Shown: in pieces, positions 54,859 through 62,869 of the stretch
Layout of the letters: each line of letters opens with the position of its first letter
How positions within the stretch are numbered: the first letter of the stretch is position 1
Source of the DNA: Aporhodopirellula rubra
Lineage (GTDB): Bacteria; Planctomycetota; Planctomycetia; Pirellulales; Pirellulaceae
NCBI RefSeq assembly: GCF_014192335.1
Contig: NZ_JACHXU010000015.1
Coordinates: forward strand, 167,156-231,155
Length of the DNA: 64,000 nt
Reading direction: 5' to 3'
The notes under the pieces: generated by a model
What the model was told of the DNA's origin: nothing
What the model saw: the letters and a program-made list of their open reading frames with translations, nothing else
Database searches by the model: none
Made by a program: the position numbers and the translations under genes

Positions 54859-55653
54859 ATGAATAATTCATCCAACACTCCGATCCTACAGGCGCGTGGG
54901 ATCCGAAAGAGCTACTACAAGAATCAAATCGAACTGCCGGTTCTTCGCGGCGTCGATGTGGCATTTGCCCGTGGCGAGATGTCGGCCTTGGTCGGTCGCA
55001 GCGGCAGTGGCAAGAGCACGCTGATGCATCTCCTGGCAACGCTCGACCAACCCGATGAAGGTGAAGTTTGGTTCGACGGAAACCGCGTGGACAATCTTTC
55101 GCGCCGTGGCCGTGACCAATATCGCAACCGCGAAATCGGAATCATCTTTCAGTTCTATCACCTGTTGCCCGAATTGTCGGCTCTGGAAAACGTGCTCGCT
55201 CCTGCAATGATCTCGCGCAGCGTGCTCGGCTATTTTCGTCAGCGTAAATCGCTCACCGCTCGGGCCGAAGCGATGCTCGACCGCGTCGGACTCCTCGACC
55301 GAAAGACGCACAAGCCGTGCGAAATGTCGGGAGGTGAAATGCAGCGTGTCGCCATCGCACGATCGCTGATGAGCGAACCACAACTCTTGCTCGCCGACGA
55401 ACCCACCGGCAACCTGGACACCGAAACGGGGGAGTCGATCCTGCAATTGCTACGACAGCTCAACACCGAAGACGGTCTCACCGTTGTCATGATCACTCAC
55501 GACGACGCCATCGCTGAACGGGCTGATCGATGCTACCGCATGCAGGACGGTTTGCTAGTCGACCGGTTTGAGAACGAACCGGCCAACCCTGCGTCCGCCT
55601 CACGCGGTAACATCGCGACGAAGCCTCTGGCCCGCGCGGTCAGCGCCGCCTGA
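54859..55653 (+). CDS. lolD: ABC transporter ATP-binding protein, LolD type
   Basis: 264 residues. Walker A GRSGSGKST, ABC signature MSGGEMQRVAIARSL, Walker B LLLADEP and the H-loop in VVMITHDD are intact. It belongs to the LolD/MacB ATPase group. The ATG at 54859 follows the permease stop by five bases; a longer open frame upstream overlaps the permease. A 40-residue C-terminal extension is not typical. The lol assignment is inferred from the permease pairing; a MacB-like efflux role is the alternative. Confidence 0.88.
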   Translation: MNNSSNTPILQARGIRKSYYKNQIELPVLRGVDVAFARGEMSALVGRSGSGKSTLMHLLATLDQPDEGEVWFDGNRVDNLSRRGRDQYRNREIGIIFQFYHLLPELSALENVLAPAMISRSVLGYFRQRKSLTARAEAMLDRVGLLDRKTHKPCEMSGGEMQRVAIARSLMSEPQLLLADEPTGNLDTETGESILQLLRQLNTEDGLTVVMITHDDAIAERADRCYRMQDGLLVDRFENEPANPASASRGNIATKPLARAVSAA

Positions 55654-56061
55654 CGCTCGCAGCCGAGATCAACGGGATCGAAAGTACGACGGGACTGAAT
55701 AACATCTCGGCCGCAGAGTTGGCAGGACGGAGAGATTGGCGGCAGGCGGATCTCGCCCGACAACTCTCCCGCGGGGCGTAACGGCCGTCGCAAGAGAAAC
55801 GGCCGTCGCAAGAACCGTTAGTCGCGTCCGCCCTGATCGAACACCGGCGTGACGCGACCTCATCGCAATCCGGCAACTGAGCAGATAGAGTAGTGCCTTC
55901 GCACGAGCCGTCGGCGCGTCGAGAGGATGAACGATCAAACGCCCTCTCTATTCGTCGTTGATCTCTGCTTCAAAAACTGTCCACGCGTGCCTGCTCGCCA
56001 CCGGACGTTTGCTCTCGAGCATCTGTCCTTGCCTGAACCGATTTGAGGGAACCTTCCTAAA
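55654..56061. other. 408-bp intergenic region with an 18-bp-period tandem repeat
   Basis: Between lolD and the prepilin-peptidase-like gene. Sixteen identical bases, AACGGCCGTCGCAAGA, occur at 55780-55795 and again at 55798-55813. No convincing gene, terminator or promoter otherwise. Confidence 0.4.
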
Positions 56062-57438
56062 TTGTCCCGCCAGCGTCGTCCTTATCGATCGGTCGCGTTC
56101 TTAGTGCTACTCGGATACATCGCGGTCGCGGCGTTGTATGTCCTCGTCGCCGGCTGGGCGGTCGCGTCGGGACACCTGCGAACGACTGGACACTGGCACG
56201 GGTCGTTTGGACAAACGTTGCTACCGCGGATCAACGACGTGGTTGTGTTCACTTTCTTTCTGGTCTGCGGTGCCAGCGTCGGCAGTTTTTTGAACGTCGT
56301 CGTTTGGCGGATGCCACAGGGGCTGAGCGTGAACGGGCATTCCTTTTGCCCGCGATGCCGCAACACACTCCGCGCTCGAGATAACGTTCCCGTGTTCGGA
56401 TGGCTGTGGTTGGGGGGCCGTTGTCGCGATTGTCGATTGCCGATCTCGCCCCGCTACCCGATCGTCGAAGCAGCCGTTGCCATCACATTTGCGACCATCG
56501 GAACCGCCGAAATCTACGCATGGAATTTGCCTTATCGGTCGTACGGCTTTCAATTGGCGATGGCGTCACCGTGGGTCGACGGTGGACAACTCATCATCGT
56601 TCTCTATCACCTTGTTGCGATGGGAATCATGTGGGCGATGGCGTTGATTCGCTACGACCGCAATCGCATTCCGGGACGTTTGGTGCTGTTCGCTGCCGTT
56701 TGGTTGATTGGAGGCATGCTGGTGGTCCCATCGGCGGCCGTCGTGCCGTGGCAACTCAAACTTCCTGCCGGTTGGCCTCCTTCGGATTGGCTGTTCGCCG
56801 GCGGTCGGCCCTTCGATCCGGCCACATTGGTCCAATCGTTCGTACGAGTTTTGACGGCATTGGTGGCCGCAGGTTTCTATGCCCGGGTTTTGGCGAGAGC
56901 CTTTTGTCCTCGAGCGGATTTGAAGCTCGATCCGTTAGGTGATCAGACGTCGAGGCTGCTCGATTTGGTGCTGCTAATCGCGGTGGTTTCGATCTTGATC
57001 GGTTGGCAGGCGACCAGCGGTGTTCTGCTTTTCGCCTCGCTTCTGGCGTGCGGAGTGGGAGTCTTTTTCTCAAAACCCACTAATAAAACTCCGACTGCAA
57101 CGAATACCGGAATAGACAGTGAGATCACCGGGCCCGAAATCTCGCACGTGTCACCTTCTTCACAATCATCGACCGGATTTGTGTCCGCGGACACTGACGC
57201 GCTGGGACGATTTTCGCTGTGTTTGCCAGTGGCTCTGCTGTTGCAGATTTTGCTATGGCGATCGCTGGCTCTCTCGGGTTGGTGGCCGAGTGAACAGGCA
57301 CCTCGTGGCGTTTTACTGGGCTTCGCACTGGCCACGCTTTTCATTCCGCTATGGCTTCGCGAACCGCGACAATTCGGCCAATCCGATTTTCCGTCAGACG
57401 ATTCGCCCGAGGAGTTAAACTCGGGGGCTCCCGAATGA
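56062..57438 (+). CDS. Prepilin peptidase (A24) homologue lacking canonical catalytic Asp
   Basis: 458-residue polytopic membrane protein. The N-terminal module is typical of bifunctional prepilin peptidases: GASVGSFLNVVVWRMPQG, two Cys pairs (Cys96/Cys99 in CPRC, Cys121/Cys124 in CRDC) and NVPVFGWL. The peptidase half is divergent. Where the family has I-D-x-x-x-x-x-I-P, this protein has ALIRYDRNRIP with Arg197 at the Asp position and Asp199 two residues later; the second GxGD motif is not visible, and only LLDLVLL before GWQ could correspond. It may be an inactive peptidase, a methylase-only form or a divergent enzyme. It is also longer than usual, with a Ser/Thr-rich linker near residues 330-375. 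TTG start, with GAGGGA 11 bases upstream. Confidence 0.75.
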   Translation: MSRQRRPYRSVAFLVLLGYIAVAALYVLVAGWAVASGHLRTTGHWHGSFGQTLLPRINDVVVFTFFLVCGASVGSFLNVVVWRMPQGLSVNGHSFCPRCRNTLRARDNVPVFGWLWLGGRCRDCRLPISPRYPIVEAAVAITFATIGTAEIYAWNLPYRSYGFQLAMASPWVDGGQLIIVLYHLVAMGIMWAMALIRYDRNRIPGRLVLFAAVWLIGGMLVVPSAAVVPWQLKLPAGWPPSDWLFAGGRPFDPATLVQSFVRVLTALVAAGFYARVLARAFCPRADLKLDPLGDQTSRLLDLVLLIAVVSILIGWQATSGVLLFASLLACGVGVFFSKPTNKTPTATNTGIDSEITGPEISHVSPSSQSSTGFVSADTDALGRFSLCLPVALLLQILLWRSLALSGWWPSEQAPRGVLLGFALATLFIPLWLREPRQFGQSDFPSDDSPEELNSGAPE

Positions 57439-57480
57439 ACACTCGGCCGGTTTTCGGCGTCCCATTGAAAAACTCCACCT

Positions 57481-58098
57481 TTGGTTCCGAGCAACGAATT
57501 GACCGAGAGCGACGAAGTCGAACTGATTCGCCGAGCCTTGGCAGGCGAAGAGCAGGCGTTCGAGTCGTTGGTTCTCGAGCATCAGGACCGGCTTTATAAC
57601 GCCATGATCCAGGTCACCGGCTCGGTCCATGATGCCGAAGAGGTGACGCAGGAAGCCTTCATTCGGGCATTCCTGAAACTGAATACGTTCCAGCAAAACA
57701 GCCAATTCTTTACCTGGCTGTACCGCGTCGCGTTCAACATCGCGCTCTCGCGAAAGCGTCGCAAACGAGCCAAAATTTCGCTCGACCAACAGCGTGAAGA
57801 TATCGGCAACGATGTCGTCGACCATGGCGAAGCCGTTGACGCTGGCATGATTCGCCAAGACCAAGTCAGCCTAGTGCAAACCGCGATGAGCCGGCTCAGC
57901 GAGCAACATCGTGGAATTCTGGTCTTGCGGGAAATGAACGAAGCTTCTTACGAGGAAATCTCTGAGATCCTCGAGTTGTCGATCGGAACGGTTCGCAGCC
58001 GCCTCAACCGGGCCCGCAAGCAACTGCGGATTTCGATCGAAGAACTCCAATCCGATGCTACTGCGGACGATGTTGCCGCGACCGACGACGAGGGCTGA
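57481..58098 (+). CDS. ECF-type RNA polymerase sigma factor (RpoE-like)
   Basis: 205 residues. Region 2 has AFESLVLEHQDRLYNAMIQV (in part), VTQEAFIRAFLKLNTFQ and FFTWLYRVAFNIAL; region 4 has MSRLSEQHRGILVLREM and the helix-turn-helix YEEISEILELSIGTVRSRL. The start appears to be TTG at 57481, with no strong ribosome-binding site. An acidic tail ends the protein. A tiny gene follows after five bases and may encode its partner; no membrane anti-sigma factor of the usual kind is adjacent. Confidence 0.93.
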   Translation: MVPSNELTESDEVELIRRALAGEEQAFESLVLEHQDRLYNAMIQVTGSVHDAEEVTQEAFIRAFLKLNTFQQNSQFFTWLYRVAFNIALSRKRRKRAKISLDQQREDIGNDVVDHGEAVDAGMIRQDQVSLVQTAMSRLSEQHRGILVLREMNEASYEEISEILELSIGTVRSRLNRARKQLRISIEELQSDATADDVAATDDEG

Positions 58099-58103
58099 GC
58101 CTC

Positions 58104-58358
58104 ATGAACTCACGAAACGATTCTCGACCTGGTGAATTTTTCGACGCCTCGAGCGATCCGGTGCCTCCCGATCCGCACACCGGTCGCGAGAGCCGCCCGT
58201 TCCTGGGCATTCAGTTTCGCTGCTGCCGCACTTACGGACGAATCTACCGTGATTCTGGACGGACTCAATACAAAGGCAGTTGCCCGCGGTGCGGTTCTCG
58301 GGTGAGTGTCCCGATCGGCCCCGGCGGCCAGGGATCGCGTTTCTTCTCTGCCGGTTGA
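58104..58358 (+). CDS. Small Cys-containing protein downstream of the sigma factor
   Basis: 84 residues, not recognised. Contains FRCCRTYGRIYRDSGRT and CPRCGSRVSVPIG, giving two Cys pairs that could form a zinc ribbon. The N-terminus is hydrophilic and Pro/Asp-rich, and the C-terminus Gly-rich. It starts five bases after the sigma factor stop, so the two are very likely co-expressed. The position is typical of an anti-sigma or accessory factor, and zinc-binding anti-sigma proteins exist, but there is no direct evidence. It could also simply be a conserved planctomycete zinc-ribbon protein. Confidence 0.75.
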   Translation: MNSRNDSRPGEFFDASSDPVPPDPHTGRESRPFLGIQFRCCRTYGRIYRDSGRTQYKGSCPRCGSRVSVPIGPGGQGSRFFSAG

Positions 58359-58534
58359 TCGGTCGCGGCGTAGTTTTACCGACAAAATCGGAAAAAACCT
58401 GCCGTTAGTGCCCCCTCACAACCGAAACAGTCCATAGCACCGTTTGATTCAACAGGCGATTACAGCGATTCCGCCGCGCCGTTTGGCGTACATCTAGGAA
58501 ATATCGCAGTGCGACAACCACATATAGGGCCGTA

Positions 58535-58540
58535 GGGAGG
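58535..58540 (+). promoter_or_regulatory. Strong ribosome-binding site of the BON-domain gene
   Basis: GGGAGG ends seven bases before the ATG at 58548. Most genes in this window have weak or no Shine-Dalgarno sequence, so this one suggests high expression. Confidence 0.8.
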
Positions 58541-58547
58541 CATTTCA

Positions 58548-60029
58548 ATGCGACGCAAATATTTTGGACTGGCGATGGCTGCCGTTGCCACCCTGGGCCC
58601 TGCTCAGGCATTTGGAGGCGACCGAGAAATCGCGCAGTCCATCATCGAACGACTCAAGGTGAGCCGTGACGCTGGTGACTTAAAAGGTTTTTCACTCGAC
58701 ATGAAAGTCGACGAGGGCGTGGTCCTGTTCCGAGGCAAAGTCTCGGGCGACCAACAACGTGCTCTCGTGTTGGCAACATCGGAAGGAATCGACGGCGTCC
58801 GTGACATCGTCGACGAACTCGAAGTCGCCTCGACTGAAGTCGTGACCACGAAGCCCGCCAAGATCTACAAGCCAAAAACGGCAGCGATCGCAATTGCTCC
58901 TGAGCAATCGGCACCTGCCCAAGAAAATGGCTTTGACTTCGCCGAAGCACTCGCCGAAGACAAACAAGCCAGCCCGGCACCGGCAATGTCGCTGCCTGCG
59001 GAAATGATCGCCGAAGCCACCGCCGAACCGGTTGAAACCGTTTCAAACGTCGAACTGGCCGTCACCAACCCGGTCGAAAACATCGCACCAGTTTCCGTAC
59101 CAGCACCGGTCAATATCCCGGCACCTGTTACCGTACCTGCACCAAAAGTTGCTGCTCAGGAAGTTGCAGCTCAGGAAGTCGTGCCCGGCACGGTTCTTCC
59201 CGCAGCGGCATTCGAGGACGACGCGGTCAACCTCGCCACTCCGTTGCCACAGCCCGTGGTCAACGCTGAGGCTCAACCGCAACCAATGGCACCGGCTCAG
59301 GTCAACGACGAACAACTGACCGCATCGGTCGTTCGTGCGATCGGTCGGGCTCAATCCGAAGGTCACTTGAAGAACTTCGGTGTCGACGTCAACGCCTACA
59401 ACGGCGTCATCGAACTCGAGGGCAAAGCCGCTTCGAACCAACAACGCGAATTCATCGAAATGGTCGCCCAACATGCTCCTGGAGCACGTGGCGTCCGTAA
59501 CATGATCGAAGTGACCGCTCCATCGAACGGCGGCGTTCCTGCTCGTCAGGTCGGCCATCGCACCTCGATGCCAACCCTGGCTCCTGCGATGCCGCAGCAT
59601 GCTCAAGGATTGCAGCCGATGCCACGTCACATGCAAGCCGGCGTGCCTGCTCGCCCCGCATCGTACGGCGGTCAGCAAATGATCAACGGCGAAATGGTCG
59701 TCCCCGGCAGCATCGTCAACCATGGCCCAACCATGGGCGGTCAAGTCGTCGGCGGTGGAGCCCCTATGATGGGCCAACCCGTCCCGATGGCCCCTGCTGC
59801 TCCAGCAGGTGCTCCTCGATACGACTCACCAAACCTGCCTAACTACGCATGGCCAGGCTACGCCGCTCACCCGAACTACGCTGCTCTGTCGTACCCACAA
59901 CAGTACAGTCCTTCGGCATTCCCATTCATCGGCCCGTTCTATCCTTACCCACAAGTCCCATTGGGATGGCGGAAGGTCAGCTTGGAATGGGACGACGGTT
60001 GGTGGCAACTCGACTTCACAGACAAATAG
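58548..60029 (+). CDS. Exported protein with two BON domains and Tyr/Pro-rich C-terminus
   Basis: 493 residues. A signal peptide (MRRKYFGLAMAAVATLGPAQAFG) precedes a first BON domain (about 27-100; FSLDMKVDEGVVLFRGKVSG and VRDIVDELEV) and, after a long Ala/Pro/Val/Glu-rich linker, a second (about 260-325; NFGVDVNAYNGVIELEGKAA in part, VRNMIEV). BON domains bind phospholipid or other envelope surfaces. The rest is Gly/Met/Pro-rich and ends in NLPNYAWPGY...YPYPQVPLGWRKVSLEW plus DDGWWQLDF, a terminal motif that I recall from other planctomycete surface proteins. Likely an abundant periplasmic or envelope structural protein; the strong ribosome-binding site and terminator support a single highly expressed gene. 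Confidence 0.85.
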   Translation: MRRKYFGLAMAAVATLGPAQAFGGDREIAQSIIERLKVSRDAGDLKGFSLDMKVDEGVVLFRGKVSGDQQRALVLATSEGIDGVRDIVDELEVASTEVVTTKPAKIYKPKTAAIAIAPEQSAPAQENGFDFAEALAEDKQASPAPAMSLPAEMIAEATAEPVETVSNVELAVTNPVENIAPVSVPAPVNIPAPVTVPAPKVAAQEVAAQEVVPGTVLPAAAFEDDAVNLATPLPQPVVNAEAQPQPMAPAQVNDEQLTASVVRAIGRAQSEGHLKNFGVDVNAYNGVIELEGKAASNQQREFIEMVAQHAPGARGVRNMIEVTAPSNGGVPARQVGHRTSMPTLAPAMPQHAQGLQPMPRHMQAGVPARPASYGGQQMINGEMVVPGSIVNHGPTMGGQVVGGGAPMMGQPVPMAPAAPAGAPRYDSPNLPNYAWPGYAAHPNYAALSYPQQYSPSAFPFIGPFYPYPQVPLGWRKVSLEWDDGWWQLDFTDK

Positions 60030-60073
60030 TCCTGTGAGTCGTAACTAACCCTTCCGAGGGAAACGATCTATCG

Positions 60074-60107
60074 AACGCGGTGTTTTGAAAGAAACACCGC
60101 GTTTTTT
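60074..60107 (+). terminator. Rho-independent terminator of the BON-domain gene
   Basis: Perfect 12-bp stem AACGCGGTGTTT/AAACACCGCGTT with a 6-base loop, running into TTTTTT, 45 bases after the stop codon. Confidence 0.93.
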
Positions 60108-60309
60108 GCATTCCAACTCCGCTTTATGCAGAAACGGGAATTCGCCTGCGTCCGTCTCGCGGGGGGAACCTGCAGTGCCCGCCGCGATTTTTCGCCTCAG
60201 GCGGATCGCCCACTTTGCTAAGGACAATTCTTACCCAAATTGCTATGCTGGGAGCCCGAAAGCCGAATTCTCGGACCAGTCAGCCATCCGCCAACTGTTT
60301 ATCTGTTTC

Positions 60310-60810
60310 ATGTCTAGCGCCGAATCCCTCGAACGTCTTGAAGTCGCACTGACACCTCAGGAACGATTCGAAGAATACCTGCAGAGTCGCGGCCAACGTC
60401 AAACGAAACCCCGGAAATTCCTGGTCGAGACGATCTTCGCACAACACGCGCACTTCGACGCTGACGAATTGATCGAGAAACTACCCCGCAAGGGCGAACC
60501 CGACTATGTCAGCTCGGCGACCGTCTACCGATCGCTGCGTGAATTCGTCGACGCGGGCCTGCTCAACAGCTTTCAGCTCGACGGACGGACGGTCTACGAA
60601 CTCGATTACGGCTACCCGCAACACGACCATCTGTACTGCACTCGCTGTCGCAAATTGATCGAATTCCGCAGCGAATCGCTGGTGGAAACCCGCGATGCCG
60701 CTGCCGCTGAACACGGCTTTCGCGTCACCGGACACCGACTGATCGTCCAGGGCGTGTGCCGTGAATGTGCGGGCAGTCGCCGGAAAAAACGCAAACAAGA
60801 CCTCGTCTAA
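60310..60810 (+). CDS. Fur-family metal-responsive regulator
   Basis: 166 residues. The N-terminal winged helix has RQTKPRKFLVETIFAQHAHF and SSATVYRSLREFVDAGLL; the dimerisation part has HDHLYCTRCRKLIEF with a CxxC pair, and a second pair CREC near the end, together forming the structural zinc site. ATG at 60310 is chosen because the family sequence begins about 15 residues later; the frame is open upstream to 60085 through the BON terminator, which argues against the longer form. Whether it is Fur, Zur or PerR cannot be told. gpmI follows 210 bp downstream. Confidence 0.92.
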   Translation: MSSAESLERLEVALTPQERFEEYLQSRGQRQTKPRKFLVETIFAQHAHFDADELIEKLPRKGEPDYVSSATVYRSLREFVDAGLLNSFQLDGRTVYELDYGYPQHDHLYCTRCRKLIEFRSESLVETRDAAAAEHGFRVTGHRLIVQGVCRECAGSRRKKRKQDLV

Positions 60811-61020
60811 GCCCAAGAAGATCGACAGCCGATTCCAAATCTGCCTCGGTTCCGGGTCCGACCAACGCGGCACAACGGACACGCCACTGCGGCGAGGAGT
60901 CACCCTGGGATTGCGGGCCGCCTGACGGTCGATATGGTGTGGGCTGCGAGTCGTCGGTGCAGCCGCCGCTTACTCGTTCATACGCTCTTTTGACCCTCAC
61001 CCGCTGACTCGAGTACTGAC

Positions 61021-62631
61021 GTGACTCAACTACGCCGCCGCCCTGTCGTCCTGATCGTTCGTGATGGATGGGGCCAAAATCCAGACCCGAAATGGAACGA
61101 CTCCAACGCCGTTTACCTCGCCAACACGCCCGTCGATGAAAAACTCACCGCCGAATATCCCTCGGTACTGATCGCGACTTCGGGTGAAGACGTTGGGTTG
61201 CCCGACGGAGTGATGGGCAACAGCGAAGTCGGCCACCAAAACATCGGCGCCGGACGCATCGTCGACCAAGAAGTGATGCGGATCACCCGGGCGATCCGCG
61301 ATGAGTCATTCTTCTCCAACCCCGTCGTCACCGGCGCGGTCAAACACATCGAAAAGTCCGGCGGTCGGCTTCACTTGCTCGGACTGATGTCCGACGGGCG
61401 TGTGCACAGCGACCTGCAACACGCGATGGCAATCATCGATCTGGCCAAACGCAGCGGGCTGACCGGCGACCGATTGGCAATCCATGCGATCACTGACGGC
61501 CGAGACACCTCGCCTCACGGCGGGTTGGGTTTTGTTAAGAGCATCGAAGACAAATGTGCCGAAGCCGGTGTCGGCGTGGTCGCATCGGTCATCGGTCGCT
61601 TCTACGCGATGGACCGTGACCTCCGTTGGGAACGCGTCCAAACCGCCTACGACATGCTGACCAAGGGCGCCGAACGAACCGCCGCCTCCGCGTCCCAAGC
61701 GATCCAAGACTATTACGACAATCCGACCGATTCCAACCGTACCGGCGATGAATTCATCGTCGCTACCTCCGTGGTCGATGAAGGTAAGTCACCAATCGTG
61801 ATCGCTCCCGGTGATGCGGTGATCTTCATGAACTACCGCGGCGACCGGACTCGCGAAATCACCAAAGCGTTCACGTTTGACGATGACGCGTGGAAGGACA
61901 TCCCGGGCGGTGGATTTGATCGCGGCGGCAAACTTTCAGACTTGTACTTCGCGACCATGACCGGATACGAGACCGGCCTGCCCGTCGAAGTCATCTTCGA
62001 GAAACCACCGAAGATGCCACACATCCTCGGCGAAGTTGTCGCGTCGGCAGGACTGAAACAATTCCGCTGCGCCGAAACCGAAAAATATCCGCACGTTACG
62101 TTCTTCTTCAACGACTACCGTGATAATCCGTTCGGTGGCGAAGATTGGGGAATGGCGCAATCGCCACGCGACGTTTCGACATACGACCAAAAACCGGAAA
62201 TGTCCGCCGAAGGAATTACCGAACAGGTGCTCAAACACCTCGAAGCCGGTGACGAAGATCTGTACATCGTCAACTTCGCCAACGGTGACATGGTCGGACA
62301 CACCGGCGTGCTCGCCGCAGCGATCAAAGCGGTCGAGAAAGTCGACAACTGCGTCGGCCGAATCGTCGAGGCAACCTTAGCGGCCGGCGGCAGCTTGGTC
62401 GTGACCGCAGACCACGGCAACTGCGAACAAATGATCGATCCGGAAACGGGCGGCCCTCACACCGCACACACGACCTACACGGTTCCGTTGATCGTGGTCG
62501 ATCCGGATTCGAAGGGCAAAACCCTCCGCACCGGTGGTCGGCTGGCCGACATCGCACCAACCGTGTTGGCTCTGATGGGACTCGAAAAACCGAAGGAAAT
62601 GACGGGCGAATCCCTAGTCGAAATTTCTTAG
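61021..62631 (+). CDS. gpmI: 2,3-bisphosphoglycerate-independent phosphoglycerate mutase
   Basis: 536 residues. Glycolytic interconversion of 3- and 2-phosphoglycerate using two Mn ions and a phosphoserine. LIVRDGWGQNPD supplies the first metal ligand, MGNSEVGHQNIGAGRIV the catalytic Ser68, and the later metal sites are in NGDMVGHTGVL and VVTADHGNCEQM. GTG start at 61021, two bases after an in-frame stop. Length is normal to slightly long. Confidence 0.96.
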   Translation: MTQLRRRPVVLIVRDGWGQNPDPKWNDSNAVYLANTPVDEKLTAEYPSVLIATSGEDVGLPDGVMGNSEVGHQNIGAGRIVDQEVMRITRAIRDESFFSNPVVTGAVKHIEKSGGRLHLLGLMSDGRVHSDLQHAMAIIDLAKRSGLTGDRLAIHAITDGRDTSPHGGLGFVKSIEDKCAEAGVGVVASVIGRFYAMDRDLRWERVQTAYDMLTKGAERTAASASQAIQDYYDNPTDSNRTGDEFIVATSVVDEGKSPIVIAPGDAVIFMNYRGDRTREITKAFTFDDDAWKDIPGGGFDRGGKLSDLYFATMTGYETGLPVEVIFEKPPKMPHILGEVVASAGLKQFRCAETEKYPHVTFFFNDYRDNPFGGEDWGMAQSPRDVSTYDQKPEMSAEGITEQVLKHLEAGDEDLYIVNFANGDMVGHTGVLAAAIKAVEKVDNCVGRIVEATLAAGGSLVVTADHGNCEQMIDPETGGPHTAHTTYTVPLIVVDPDSKGKTLRTGGRLADIAPTVLALMGLEKPKEMTGESLVEIS

Positions 62632-62658
62632 GCCCGCGAGCCTCTCACCAACTGCAAA

Positions 62659-62697
62659 CTGCCCATCGCCAAAACCGTTCGCCGGCGGCGATGGCAG
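62659..62697 (+). terminator. Hairpin after gpmI, possible terminator without T tract
   Basis: CTGCC-C-ATCGCC pairs with GGCGATGGCAG as an 11-bp stem with one bulged C and a 16-base loop, 28 bases past the gpmI stop. No U-rich tail follows, so a rho-independent role is doubtful. Confidence 0.3.
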
Positions 62698-62869
62698 TTC
62701 GCTGCCGCCAGGAAGCTCCCGAGCAACCTGAATTCGCTCGCAACATTCACACGCCATTGCAGGCGGCGAATTACACTAGACGCGTCTTTCGAATTCACGC
62801 CGAATTTGTGCGTCGCTCTTTTCTCATGTCGCCCCAAACCTGCTCCCGCTCGCCTCTCCGTCCGCTTTC

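Noticed and set aside
60085-60309. N-terminal extension of the Fur-family open frame
   Set aside because: It would begin inside the terminator of the BON gene and carries no family sequence; the ATG at 60310 fits the family.
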